A stretch of 64,000 bases of DNA from Brevundimonas sp. MYb52 (GCF_002979535.1 NZ_PCPB01000005.1:1-64000); one strand, 5' to 3'. Shown: positions 12,568 to 22,807, counted from the stretch's first letter. A program made the numbers and translations. The notes: generated by a model from the sequence alone, not told the origin.

Positions 12568-12834
12568 TCAGGGCAGTACGACGAAAGTCGAATCCCGTCG
12601 CAGTTCGCAGGCCTTGCGCACAGCTATCGGCGCGGCCGAGATCCAGTAGGCGGCGTCGTCGCTCCTGTGAGCCGACTTGCGCTCCTGACCACGGCGACGA
12701 CGCGCGGCGGCGTTGTCCAGCAGGCGCGCGTGCAGGGCGCGGGGCGTCAGGAACGGAATGGCGGGGGAGCCGGGGACGGCGACGGCGTCGGGGCCTTGAG
12801 GCTCCACCGCCGGGCGGGCGATGGCGATGAACAT
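12568..12834 (-). CDS. Small hypothetical protein (88 residues)
   Basis: An uncharacterised basic protein with a run of arginines in the middle (AAARRRRGQERK) and a non-random-looking C-terminus (DDAAYWISAAPIAVRKACELRR). A GAAGGA lies about 11 bases upstream of the ATG. I recognise no family. It fills an otherwise empty stretch and its codon use is GC-rich like its neighbours, but a chance open frame cannot be excluded. Confidence 0.4.
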   Translation of the reverse strand: MFIAIARPAVEPQGPDAVAVPGSPAIPFLTPRALHARLLDNAAARRRRGQERKSAHRSDDAAYWISAAPIAVRKACELRRDSTFVVLP

Positions 12835-13027
12835 GGAACGTCCTTCAACGAATCAATCCACAGGCTGTGGATAATGCCGTTGTCGCGCGGCATTTCGTTC
12901 GCATTCGGACGATGTCGGGGCTGGGGCGGCCTTCTTGGTTAATGAAAACCTAACGTCGTTTTTTAGGGGCGGTCCTTTTTCATCTGTCATCGATCCCGCC
13001 TAAGGTGGTCGACCTTGGAGGATGCTC

Positions 13028-14164
13028 ATGAGTTTCAGCCTGATGCGGACGGTCGCTGTCGTTCTGAGCGCTGGTCTGCTGTTGTCGGCCTGCGCCAGCG
13101 GCGCGCGCAGCGACTTCGGCCTGAACGAGCGCGAGGCGGCCTCGCCCGTGGGCTTTGCCAATGTCCGCTTCTCCGTCGAGGACGAGGCGGCGGCGCAGAA
13201 GATCGAGCAGCAACTGGGCGAGGGCGTGCCCAAGGGCCCGGACGGCCACTTCGACCTGATCGCCCTGTCCGGCGGCGGAGCCAACGGCGCCTTCACCGCC
13301 GGCCTGATCAACGGCTGGACCGCCAGCGGCAAGCGGCCTGATTTCGAGGTGGTGACCGGGGTGTCCACCGGCGCCCTGGCCGCGCCCTTTGTCTTCCTGG
13401 GGCCGCGCTGGGATGGGCGTCTGAAGGAGGCCTATACCAGCGGTCAGGCGACCGGCCTGTTGAAAAGCCGGGGCGTGCGCGCCCTGGTCGGGTCGGGCGT
13501 GTTCAGCGGCCTGCCGCTGCGCCAACTGGTCGAGAGCAATGTCGATGAGGCCATGCTGGCCGAGATCGCCGCCGAACACGCCAAGGGAAGGATGCTGCTG
13601 GTCGCCACCACGGATCTGGACGCCCAGCGCGGCGTCATCTGGAACATGGGGGCCATCGCCGAGCGCGGCGGGCCGGAGGCCCTGTCCCTGTTCCGCGACG
13701 TGCTGATCGCCTCGGCCAGCATTCCCGGCGCCTTTCCGCCCGTCATGATCCGCTCGCAAGGGCAGGGCGCGGTGTTCGAGGAGATGCACGTCGACGGCGG
13801 GGTGATGAACCCCTTTGTCGCCCTGCCGCAGATCATGTGGAACTGGGACGACGTCGCCGGGGTGTTCCAGGGCGCGCGCCTGCACGTGGTGGTCAACGGC
13901 AAGGATGCGCCGCGCTTTTCCGTCACCCGCGACGCCGCCATCCCGGTCCTGACCCGCAGTCTGGATGCGGTGCTGGGCGGCCAGCTTCGCGCCACCATCG
14001 CCGCCAACCGGGCCTTTGCCGTCCGCAACGGACTGGAATTCCATGTCGCCGCCATCCCCGAGGACTTCGACGGCGCCAACAGCCTGGACTTCAACCAGGC
14101 CTCGATGCAGGCCGTCTATGACCTGGGCGAGGCCCTGGGCCGCACGGGCGAGGCGTGGAAGTAG
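13028..14164 (+). CDS. Patatin-like phospholipase, lipoprotein
   Basis: A 378-residue patatin-family acyl hydrolase anchored as a lipoprotein. The signal peptide ends in a lipobox (LLLSAC, Cys22). The catalytic dyad is visible: oxyanion-hole GGGANGAFTAG, nucleophile in GVSTG (GxSxG) and the Asp in HVDGGVMNP. The start at 13028 is chosen because GGAGG lies 6 bases before it, whereas it abuts the ATG at 13022. It should act on membrane lipid or a lipid-like ester in the periplasm or outer membrane. The substrate is unknown. Confidence 0.88.
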   Translation: MSFSLMRTVAVVLSAGLLLSACASGARSDFGLNEREAASPVGFANVRFSVEDEAAAQKIEQQLGEGVPKGPDGHFDLIALSGGGANGAFTAGLINGWTASGKRPDFEVVTGVSTGALAAPFVFLGPRWDGRLKEAYTSGQATGLLKSRGVRALVGSGVFSGLPLRQLVESNVDEAMLAEIAAEHAKGRMLLVATTDLDAQRGVIWNMGAIAERGGPEALSLFRDVLIASASIPGAFPPVMIRSQGQGAVFEEMHVDGGVMNPFVALPQIMWNWDDVAGVFQGARLHVVVNGKDAPRFSVTRDAAIPVLTRSLDAVLGGQLRATIAANRAFAVRNGLEFHVAAIPEDFDGANSLDFNQASMQAVYDLGEALGRTGEAWK

Positions 14165-14290
14165 GCGGCGTCCGAAACCGACGCTTTCCATCCTCAATCT
14201 TCACAGGCTGTGGAAAACTGAGTCGGGGATGGCCATGTCTGACGGTGCGGCGACCCTTCCCCTCATCGCCGCGCCGGAGTGACTGGGATC

Positions 14291-16177
14291 GTGCGTTTTG
14301 ACGATCGTTTCCTTGAAGAACTGAAGGCCCGCCTTCGCCCGTCCGATGTCATCGGCCGGACGGTGAAGCTCAAGCGGCAGGGGCGCGAATATGTCGGCCT
14401 CAGCCCCTTCTCCAAGGAGCGGTCGCCCAGCTTCTTCGTCAACGACGACAAGGGCTTCTTCCACGATTTCTCGTCCGGCAAGCACGGCGACATCATCAGC
14501 TTCCTGCAGGAGACCGAGCGGCTCAGCTTCGTCGAGGCGGTGCAGCGGCTGGCGGGCGAGGCGGGGATGCAGCTTCCCGCCGAGGACCCGCAGTCGGCGG
14601 AACGCGAGGCCAAGAAGCAGGGTCTGACCGACTGGATGGACCTGTCCCAGAAATGGTTCGCCGCCAACCTGCGCCGCTCGGTCGGCAAGGCGGCGCGCGA
14701 ATATCTGGAAAAGCGCGGCCTGCCCGAGGACCAGTGGGAGCGTTTTGGTCTGGGCTATGCCCCCAACGACCGCGAGGGCCTGAAGAACGCCCTGATCCAG
14801 CGCGGGGCCAAGCCGGGTGATCTGGTCGAGGCGGGGATGCTGATCTCGCCCGACAGCGGCGGCGCCCCCTATGACCGGTTCCGCGATCGGCTGATGTTCC
14901 CCATCCTGGACGCGCGTGGGCGGATCGTCAGCTTCGGCGGGCGGGCCATGAACCCCGACGACCGGGCCAAGTATCTGAACGGGCCGGAAAGCCCGCTGTT
15001 TCACAAGGGCGCCACCCTCTACGGCCTGCCCGAGGCGCGCCGCATCCTGGGGGCCGAGAGCCGGGGCGAGCAGGGCATCATCGTCGTCGAAGGCTATATG
15101 GACGTCATCGCCTGCCAGCGCGCGGGCCTGCCGGCCGTGGCGCCCATGGGCACGGCCCTGACCGAAGAGCAGATGGAGCGTTTGTGGCGCGTCTCGGCCG
15201 AGCCGGTGCTCTGCTTCGACGGCGACGCGGCAGGGCTTCGCGCCGCCTATCGTTCGATCGAGCGGTCGCTGCCCCTGCTGAAGTCGGGCCGGTCCTTCCG
15301 CTTTGCCCTGCTGGACGCGGGTCAGGACCCGGACGACATCCTGCGCGACAAGGGGGCGCCGGCCCTGCGTCAGGCCCTGTCCAACGTCCGGCCCTTCATC
15401 GAGGTCCTGTTCCGCCGCGAGGCCGAGGCCGAACCGCTGGACACGCCCGAGCGCAAGGCGGGCCTGAAGGGGCGGCTGCGTCAGGCGGCGTCGGCCATTC
15501 AGGACAAGGACCTGGCCGAGCAATATCGGCGCGACCTGTTCGAGCGTTTCGACGCCCTGTTCCCGCGTCAGTCGCAGCAGCAACAATTTCAGCCGCAGCA
15601 GGGCGGGCGTCCAGGTCCCGGCGGGCGCTGGCGCGGTCCGCCGCCGAAATTGGGTCAGACGACCGAGGGCGCCCAGGCCATGCACGCCCTGTTTCGCTCC
15701 ATTGAACCGGTGGCCGCGGCCCTGGCCCACGGCGCGGTCGATGACCCCGAACGGATGGACGACCATCTGGAGGCCATCGCCCGGCACGGTTTCGGCGATC
15801 CGGGGCTGGACGGACTGGCCCAGGAACTGGTCCGGTTACGCTTTTCCGGCCAGAGCCTTGACTCTGCCGCGATCCGACGCCATCTGGCCCACTCGGGTCA
15901 TGATGCCTTGATGCACGAGGTCGAGAAGGCGGCGGCAAAGTCCGGCGCGCCCTTCCTGGCTGCAGACAAGCCCCTCGGCGAGGCGAGGATCCGGTGGTCG
16001 CAGGCGTTCGACGCTCTGACCCGCGTAGCGGCGTTGGAGCAGGCGCTGGCGTCAGCAAAGTCGGATGCCCACAAGGCGTTCGACAACTCGGCCTTCACCC
16101 TGGTGAAAGCCGAGCGCGATGCATTGCGACGGGCCATCAAGACCGGAACGATTTGGGAAGACGCGGCTTCTTCGTAA
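14291..16177 (+). CDS. dnaG: DNA primase DnaG with a zinc-finger module lacking its ligands
   Basis: Synthesises RNA primers at the replication fork. The N-terminal region aligns well with E. coli DnaG (VKLKRQGREYVGLSPF…GFFHDFSSGKHGDIISFL), but the four zinc ligands of the CHC2 finger are replaced: CPFH becomes S38-P-F-S41, and CFGC becomes D59-F-S-S62. The catalytic TOPRIM domain is intact (VVEGYMDVIA; CFDGDAAGLRAA), followed by a Gln/Pro-rich linker near residue 435 and a C-terminal helicase-binding-like region. Start: GTG at 14291, giving (M)RFDDRF, with GGAG 11 bases upstream. A GTG at 14279 adds four residues and overlaps the stop of a 17-codon upstream frame (14229-14282). It is followed by rpoD, as in the macromolecular-synthesis operon. 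Confidence 0.95.
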   Translation: MRFDDRFLEELKARLRPSDVIGRTVKLKRQGREYVGLSPFSKERSPSFFVNDDKGFFHDFSSGKHGDIISFLQETERLSFVEAVQRLAGEAGMQLPAEDPQSAEREAKKQGLTDWMDLSQKWFAANLRRSVGKAAREYLEKRGLPEDQWERFGLGYAPNDREGLKNALIQRGAKPGDLVEAGMLISPDSGGAPYDRFRDRLMFPILDARGRIVSFGGRAMNPDDRAKYLNGPESPLFHKGATLYGLPEARRILGAESRGEQGIIVVEGYMDVIACQRAGLPAVAPMGTALTEEQMERLWRVSAEPVLCFDGDAAGLRAAYRSIERSLPLLKSGRSFRFALLDAGQDPDDILRDKGAPALRQALSNVRPFIEVLFRREAEAEPLDTPERKAGLKGRLRQAASAIQDKDLAEQYRRDLFERFDALFPRQSQQQQFQPQQGGRPGPGGRWRGPPPKLGQTTEGAQAMHALFRSIEPVAAALAHGAVDDPERMDDHLEAIARHGFGDPGLDGLAQELVRLRFSGQSLDSAAIRRHLAHSGHDALMHEVEKAAAKSGAPFLAADKPLGEARIRWSQAFDALTRVAALEQALASAKSDAHKAFDNSAFTLVKAERDALRRAIKTGTIWEDAASS

Positions 16178-16252
16178 CCAACGAAGTCGTCGGGCGTTGT
16201 ATTTTCGCCGCAGGGGACTGATCACCCCCGAGCGGTCGTGGAGACAGACTGA

Positions 16253-18187
<1,935 letters not shown>

Positions 18188-18211
18188 TCGGTCCGATCGC
18201 CTGAAGATCAG

Positions 18212-18245
18212 CGCCGGCGGGGTTTCGACCTCGCCGGCGTTTTTC
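18212..18245 (+). terminator. Terminator after rpoD
   Basis: An 11-bp stem with one mismatch (CGCCGGCGGGG / CCTCGCCGGCG), a 6-base loop, then five T. It ends the dnaG-rpoD transcript. Confidence 0.85.
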
Positions 18246-18268
18246 GTTCTAGGCGCCCTCTCGGGCCT

Positions 18269-18757
18269 TCAGGGGATGATCAGTGCGGCGTCCGTCTTCA
18301 CCCGCTCCAGGGCGATCAGGGAGCGGAAGCGGTTGATGCTGTCGTTCTCTTCGAACAGCCGCTGCGTCAGCGCCTGATAGGCCGCCATGTCGGTGGTGAC
18401 GACGATCAGGATGAAGCTGGTTCCGCCGGTGACGTAGTAGCACTGCTGCACCTCCGGCTCGCTCTGGAAGCGGGCCTTGGCGCTCTGCACCGTCTCGGCC
18501 CGCTCGTCCTGCAGATAGACCTCGACGATGGAGGTGATGGTCAGGGGGATCGACTTCGGGTCCACCAGGGCGACATTGCCGCGAATGACGCCGCTGGCCT
18601 CCATGGCCGCGATGCGTCGCTGGACGGCGGCGGCGGACAGGTTGACGGCGTCGGCGATGGCGCGTTGCGGCGTCCGGGCGTCGCGCTGGACGATGCGCAG
18701 GATCGCGCGATCAAAGCTGTCCAGCGGGCGTTGTGGGGAAGCAGGGCGTGCGGCCAT
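18269..18757 (-). CDS. Lrp/AsnC-family transcriptional regulator
   Basis: A 162-residue feast/famine regulator. The N-terminal winged helix reads FDRAILRIVQRDARTPQRAIADAVNLSAAAVQRRIAAMEASGVI, the canonical AsnC helix-turn-helix. The C-terminal half is the ligand-binding RAM domain (PEVQQCYYVTGGTSFILIVVTTDMAAYQ). An amino acid is the usual effector. The start at 18757 gives the family-typical length. It is divergent from an EamA transporter, which it may control. Confidence 0.92.
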   Translation of the reverse strand: MAARPASPQRPLDSFDRAILRIVQRDARTPQRAIADAVNLSAAAVQRRIAAMEASGVIRGNVALVDPKSIPLTITSIVEVYLQDERAETVQSAKARFQSEPEVQQCYYVTGGTSFILIVVTTDMAAYQALTQRLFEENDSINRFRSLIALERVKTDAALIIP

Positions 18758-18868
18758 CGGCGGTCTTTGATTTGCGCGAGTTTTTGTTGCGTTTGGGCCT
18801 GTGATCGAGAGGAAACGCCCCGTCCGCCCCTTGGTATAGCTCGCCGCCGAACCAAGCGGGAACCGGAA

Positions 18869-19843
18869 ATGACGACGGACATCATTGATCAGGGGCGCAA
18901 CAACCGGACGACGGTCGGCGTCGCCTGCGGCATCGGGGCGGGCGCCCTGTGGGGTCTGGTCTTCTTGGCGCCGGAGCTGGCGCGGGACTTCAATCCGCTG
19001 CAACTGACGGTCGGGCGCTACCTCGCCTATGGCCTGATCGCCGGACTGTTGCTGGCGCCGCGCTGGAAGGCGGTGATGGCGTGGATCGGGCGGCGCGACT
19101 GGCTGACCCTGTTCTGGCTCGCTCTCACCGGCAACACCCTCTACTACATCCTGCTGTCGGGGGCGGTGCAGACGGGCGGCATCGCCATGACCTCCCTGGT
19201 CATCGGCTTTCTGCCGGTGGCGGTGACCATCATCGGCAGCCGCGACCACGGCGCCGTGCCGCTGACGCAACTTTATCTGCCCTTGTTGCTCTGCATCGCC
19301 GGAGCGGTCTGCATCGGCTGGCAGGCCCTGGCCGCCCCGGCCGAGACCTCGCACATGACGCGATTTACCGGCTTCGCCTGCGCCGTCGGCGCCCTGGCCT
19401 CATGGACCTTCTTCGCGGTTCGGAACGCCCGGCGGCTGCGCCGGTTGGAGGGCGTGTCCGCCCATGACTGGAACCTGCTGACCGGGATCGTCACCGGGGC
19501 GCAGAGCCTGCTGCTGCTGCCTGTGGCCCTGCTCTTCGCCGCCGGGGCGCAGCATGAGGCGGCTGACTGGATGCGCCTGGCGGGAGTTTCGGTCGGCGTG
19601 GCCGTGCTGGCCTCGATCGTCGGCAACAACCTGTGGAACCGGATGAGCCGCCTGCTGCCGCTGACCCTGGTCGGCCAGATGATTCTGTTCGAGACCCTGT
19701 TCGCCCTGATCTACGGCTTCGCCTGGGAGCAACGCCCGCCGACGGCGATGGAGGCGCTGGCCTTCGTCCTGGTGGTGCTCAGCGTCGCGACCTGCCTGCG
19801 CGCTCATCGGGGGCGGCCCGGCGTCGCGCACGAAGGCGCATAG
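18869..19843 (+). CDS. DMT-superfamily (EamA) transporter
   Basis: A 324-residue inner-membrane protein with about ten hydrophobic helices in two EamA repeats. The first starts at GVACGIGAGALWGLVFLAPEL and the second near FTGFACAVGALASWTFFAVRNAR. EamA proteins export amino acids or other metabolites. Divergence from an Lrp/AsnC gene supports an amino-acid or related exporter (inference). The start at 18869 has GGAA upstream and removes an arginine-rich unrelated extension. Confidence 0.88.
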   Translation: MTTDIIDQGRNNRTTVGVACGIGAGALWGLVFLAPELARDFNPLQLTVGRYLAYGLIAGLLLAPRWKAVMAWIGRRDWLTLFWLALTGNTLYYILLSGAVQTGGIAMTSLVIGFLPVAVTIIGSRDHGAVPLTQLYLPLLLCIAGAVCIGWQALAAPAETSHMTRFTGFACAVGALASWTFFAVRNARRLRRLEGVSAHDWNLLTGIVTGAQSLLLLPVALLFAAGAQHEAADWMRLAGVSVGVAVLASIVGNNLWNRMSRLLPLTLVGQMILFETLFALIYGFAWEQRPPTAMEALAFVLVVLSVATCLRAHRGRPGVAHEGA

Positions 19844-19885
19844 AAGGGTCGGGGCCGGCGCGTGACCGGCCCCGACGCTGTGGGA

Positions 19886-20233
19886 TCAGTTCTGGAAGAT
19901 GGTCTCGAAGCCGCCCCACATCATGCGCTTGCCGTCAAACGGCATGTCCATGTCGGCCATGGCGGGGTCTTCCTGCATCTTGGCCCAGGCGTCGTCGGCG
20001 GTCTTCTTGTCGGGCCAGACCAGCCAGGAGAAGACCACGGCCTCGCCGTCCTCAAGCTTTACGGCCATGGGGAAGCTGGTGACTTTGCCGTCGGGCACGT
20101 CCACGCCCCAGTTCTCGATCTGGGCGGTGGCGCCATAGCCCTTGAACAGGGGCCAGGACTTGCGGGCGGACTCGATGTAGCGGTCCTTGTTCTCGGTCTT
20201 CACGGGGGTCAGGAAGCCGGTGATGTAGGCCAT
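19886..20233 (-). CDS. DUF1428 family protein
   Basis: A 115-residue cytosolic protein of the DUF1428 (YbaA-like) alpha/beta-barrel dimer family. Characteristic segments are MAYITGFLTPVKTENKDRY, the tryptophan-rich ENWGVDVPDGKVTSFPMAV, VVFSWLVWPDK and the C-terminal DGKRMMWGGFETIF. Function in the family is unknown. Nearby small stress or detoxification-type enzymes suggest only a loose association. Confidence 0.9.
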   Translation of the reverse strand: MAYITGFLTPVKTENKDRYIESARKSWPLFKGYGATAQIENWGVDVPDGKVTSFPMAVKLEDGEAVVFSWLVWPDKKTADDAWAKMQEDPAMADMDMPFDGKRMMWGGFETIFQN

Positions 20234-20378
20234 CTTGGTGTCTCCTTCGGAGGTTTGGCCCCTATCGCTCGCCGCGCGGCGGCTTGCTGCTGAGGGGCGG
20301 GTGGGGATGGTCGGTGGTCGGCGTGGATCGTGTCTTGGTCGAAAGCGACAGGGCAGGCGGACAGCTTAGCTTGATCGC

Positions 20379-20870
20379 TTACCCAGCCTTGTCAGCAGCG
20401 GTCTCGATGGCCCCGATGTCGATCTTGTGCATCGTCATCATGGCCTCGAAGGCGGCCTTGGCGCGGGCGGGGTTGGGGTCGGCGTAGAAGGCCATCAGGC
20501 GGCGCGGGGTGATCTGCCAGTTGACGCCCCAGCGGTCCTTGCACCAGCCGCAGGCGCTTTCGCCGCCGCCATTGCCGACGATGGCGTCCCACAGGCGATC
20601 GGTCTCGGCCTGATCATCGGTCATGATCATGAAGGAGACGGCCTCGGTCTGGGGGAAGTTCGGCCCGCCGTTCAGCCCGACATAGGATCTGCCCGCCAGG
20701 GTGAACTCCACCACCAGCTCGGCGCCTTCGGGGCTGGACGGATTGTCAGCGGGGCTGGCGACCACCCGGTCGATGCGGCTGTCGGGCAGGCCCAGCGAGA
20801 CGTAGAAGTCGGCGGCCTTCTTCGCCTGGCCCAGGTCGTACCAGATGCAGGGAATGATCTTGTCGGTCAC
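20379..20870 (-). CDS. VOC-superfamily PhnB-like protein
   Basis: A 163-residue vicinal-oxygen-chelate fold protein of the PhnB/3-demethylubiquinone-methyltransferase-like group. Evidence: KIIPCIWYDLGQAKKAADFYVSLG at the start, LVVEFTLAGRSYVGLNGGP and the family-typical CGWCKDRWGVNWQITPRRL. Translation starts at GTG, which overlaps the stop of the upstream SRPBCC gene (GTGA), so the two are coupled. The reaction is unknown. Confidence 0.88.
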   Translation of the reverse strand: MTDKIIPCIWYDLGQAKKAADFYVSLGLPDSRIDRVVASPADNPSSPEGAELVVEFTLAGRSYVGLNGGPNFPQTEAVSFMIMTDDQAETDRLWDAIVGNGGGESACGWCKDRWGVNWQITPRRLMAFYADPNPARAKAAFEAMMTMHKIDIGAIETAADKAG

Positions 20871-21343
20871 GGCGTCCTCTCCTGTGCGGCGAGACGCTCG
20901 GCCACCTCGCCCAGTTGATCGGCGGCGGCGCCCCAGCCGGGCTCGAAGCCCATTTCGGCGTGGGTCTGCATGGCCTTGTCGTCCCAGTGGCGGGCGCGGC
21001 TGGTGTAACGCGTGCCGTCGCCCTCGGGCTCGAACGTGTCGATGCGCACGAAGTTCATCTCGCCGGCCTGCGGGACCCAGCCTTCGGTCATGGCGCCGGT
21101 GGTGACGAGGCGGCGACCCGGTTCGATCTCCAGCACCACGCCGCGATACTCATGCCGCTCGCCCTCGGGCGACTGCATGACGATGTCGGCGCGACCGCCA
21201 GGGCGCAGGTCAAAATCGACCGAGGGGGTGGTCCAGGGGCGGGGCGTGAACCACTCGGTCCCGTGCTGGGTGAAGGCCCGCCACACGGTGTCCGGCGCGG
21301 CCTTGAAGACGCGGCTGACGCTCAGTTCAAACAGGTCGCTCAT
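20867..21343 (-). CDS. SRPBCC / AHSA1-like protein
   Basis: A 158-residue START-like hydrophobic-cavity protein. ELSVSRVFKAAPDTVWRAFTQ is the first strand and helix, DLRPGGRADIVMQSPEGERHEYRGVVLEIEPGRRLV the typical middle and HAEMGFEPGWGAAADQLGEVAERL the C-terminal helix of AHSA1-like proteins. Its stop overlaps the start of the PhnB-like gene, and the VOC gene at 21347 begins the same minus-strand cluster. The ligand is unknown. Confidence 0.88.
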   Translation of the reverse strand: MSDLFELSVSRVFKAAPDTVWRAFTQHGTEWFTPRPWTTPSVDFDLRPGGRADIVMQSPEGERHEYRGVVLEIEPGRRLVTTGAMTEGWVPQAGEMNFVRIDTFEPEGDGTRYTSRARHWDDKAMQTHAEMGFEPGWGAAADQLGEVAERLAAQERTP

Positions 21344-21346
21344 GGC

Positions 21347-21790
21347 TCAGCCGCCTCCGACCTGGGCGGCGAAGGCCTCGGGGCCCTCGGCGGCGGCTTC
21401 GGGGTCCATCCACATGACTTCCCAGATGTGGCCGTCCGGGTCGGCGTAGCTGCGACCGTACATGAAGCCATAGTCCTGCTTGGCGTTGGGATCGGCCTGG
21501 CCCCCGGCCTTGGCGGCGCGGTCGATCACGGCGTCGACCGCATCACGGCTGTCTTCCGAGACGCAGATCAGCACCTGGGCCGTTTTGTGCGCGTCTGGAA
21601 TGGCGCGGTCGGTGAAGCTGGCGAACTTCTCGTGAGTCAGCAGCATGGCGTGGATGGTGTCGGAAAACACCATGCAGGCGGCGGTGTCGTCCGAGAACAT
21701 GGGGTTCTTGGCGGCGCCCACGGCCTCATAGAAGGCGGTCGAGCGGGGCAGGTCGGTGACGGGAAGGTTGATGAAGACAAGCTTGGACAT
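21347..21790 (-). CDS. VOC-superfamily glyoxalase-like protein
   Basis: A 147-residue protein with paired beta-alpha-beta-beta-beta modules: KLVFINLPVTDLPRSTAFYEAVGA at the N-terminus and DYGFMYGRSYADPDGHIWEVMWMDP, with the metal-ligand-type Glu in WEV, near the C-terminus. It is the first gene of a three-gene minus-strand cluster with the SRPBCC and PhnB-like genes, 3 bases apart from the next. It is divergent from the HxlR regulator. The substrate is unknown. Confidence 0.88.
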   Translation of the reverse strand: MSKLVFINLPVTDLPRSTAFYEAVGAAKNPMFSDDTAACMVFSDTIHAMLLTHEKFASFTDRAIPDAHKTAQVLICVSEDSRDAVDAVIDRAAKAGGQADPNAKQDYGFMYGRSYADPDGHIWEVMWMDPEAAAEGPEAFAAQVGGG

Positions 21791-21847
21791 GGCGTTCTCC
21801 CTCTCTGATGATGGCAGTCTTGCGTCTCTGTGTTATGTTAGTCAACT
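21791..21847. promoter_or_regulatory. Divergent promoter region of the VOC cluster and HxlR gene
   Basis: Only 57 bases separate the two divergent starts. The region is AT-rich for this genome near the HxlR ATG and carries TAGTcaACTA, an imperfect palindrome containing TTGACT on the minus strand. It is a plausible HxlR operator by position, but not a recognised consensus. Confidence 0.4.
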
Positions 21848-22537
21848 ATGAAGTTAGAAAAGATAACTAAAGAGGCTGTTGGCCGGTCGCGCCGCTACCA
21901 CGACGCCTGCGGCGCCGCGCACGGGCTCGACCTGATCGGCGAGCGTTGGGCGCTGCTGGTGATACGAGAACTCATGATGGGGCCGCGCCGTTTCAGCGAT
22001 CTGCGCAAGGATTTGTGCGGCATATCGGCCAACGTCCTGACCCAGAGGCTGGAAGGGCTGGAGGCCTCGGGCATCGTGCAGCGCCGCAAGCTGCCGCCGC
22101 CCGCCTCGGTCCAAGTCTATGAGCTGACCGACTGGGGCTATGAGATCAAGCCGGTCTTCATGGTCCTGGGCCGCTGGGCCGCGCGCTCGCCCCTGCACGA
22201 CCCGACCCTGCCGATCAGCGCCGTGTCCATCATGCAGTCGTTCGAGACCATGTTCGATCCGGCCCGGGCGGATGGCGCCGTCATGCGTCTGGGCTTTGCC
22301 CTGGACGAGGACCGCATGGTCGTGACCGTGGGCGGCGGCGAGATCACGACCCGACGCGGCGAGGTCGAGGGCTGCGACGTCGTGGTGCGTGCTGCGCCGC
22401 CGGTCGTGGCCGCCGCCGTCTATGGCAAGGTTCCGCTAGCGGCGCTGGAAGGCGAGGGGGCGATGATCCTCGAGGGCGACCGCGAGGTGTTCGCCCGCTT
22501 TATCGACTTCTTCCACCTGCCGGAGAAGGCGGGGTAA
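21848..22537 (+). CDS. HxlR-family regulator with SCP2-like domain
   Basis: A 229-residue transcription factor. Residues about 15-110 form the HxlR winged helix (CGAAHGLDLIGERWALLVIRELMMGPRRFSDL…ISANVLTQRLEGLEASGIVQRR). The remaining 110 residues (FALDEDRMVVTVGGGEITTRRGEVEGCDVVVRA…GDREVFARFIDFF) look like an SCP2 sterol-carrier-type lipid-binding domain, a known combination that suggests a hydrophobic effector. It probably regulates the divergent VOC/SRPBCC cluster (inference from position). Confidence 0.88.
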   Translation: MKLEKITKEAVGRSRRYHDACGAAHGLDLIGERWALLVIRELMMGPRRFSDLRKDLCGISANVLTQRLEGLEASGIVQRRKLPPPASVQVYELTDWGYEIKPVFMVLGRWAARSPLHDPTLPISAVSIMQSFETMFDPARADGAVMRLGFALDEDRMVVTVGGGEITTRRGEVEGCDVVVRAAPPVVAAAVYGKVPLAALEGEGAMILEGDREVFARFIDFFHLPEKAG

Positions 22538-22547
22538 AACGCCACGA

Positions 22548-22583
22548 AAGCCCGCTCATCCCCGCCTCCGCGGGGGTGAACGG
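22548..22583. repeat. Short GC palindrome
   Basis: CCCGC-CTCC-GCGGG within CTCATCCCCGCC…GGGGGTGAACG, resembling the ends of the repeat at 55.95-56.07 kb. It lies in the gap after the HxlR gene. Confidence 0.45.
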
Positions 22584-22591
22584 AAGTCGGA

Positions 22592-22807
22592 TCAGACCAG
22601 AATATCCAGCAACGTGCCCGTCATCTCGTCCGCTGTGCGCGCCACGGCGGCGTTGGCGGAAAAGTCCTGCCTGGCGCGAATCTGCTCGACCGCCTCGACC
22701 GCCAGATTGTCCAGCGAGCCGGTCGCCGTGCGGCGGGCGCTGGCTTCGAAGCGGTTGGCGGCGTTCTGCATTCCGACAGCGGCGATGCTCAGGGGCGGGA
22801 TCGTCAT
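22592..22807 (-). CDS. Miniature flagellar rod/hook-like protein
   Basis: A 71-residue protein that looks like only the two terminal helices of flagellar axial (rod/hook) proteins joined with no middle. The N-terminus PPLSIAAVGMQNAANRFEASA resembles the rod N-terminal helix, and the C-terminus DFSANAAVARTADEMTGTLLDI closely matches the rod/hook C-terminal signature (…ANxxVxxTADEMLxTLLDI). GGAGA lies 7 bases before the ATG. No other flagellar gene is in the window. It may be a small axial component or a relic. The family resemblance is strong but the role is unknown. Confidence 0.8.
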   Translation of the reverse strand: MTIPPLSIAAVGMQNAANRFEASARRTATGSLDNLAVEAVEQIRARQDFSANAAVARTADEMTGTLLDILV

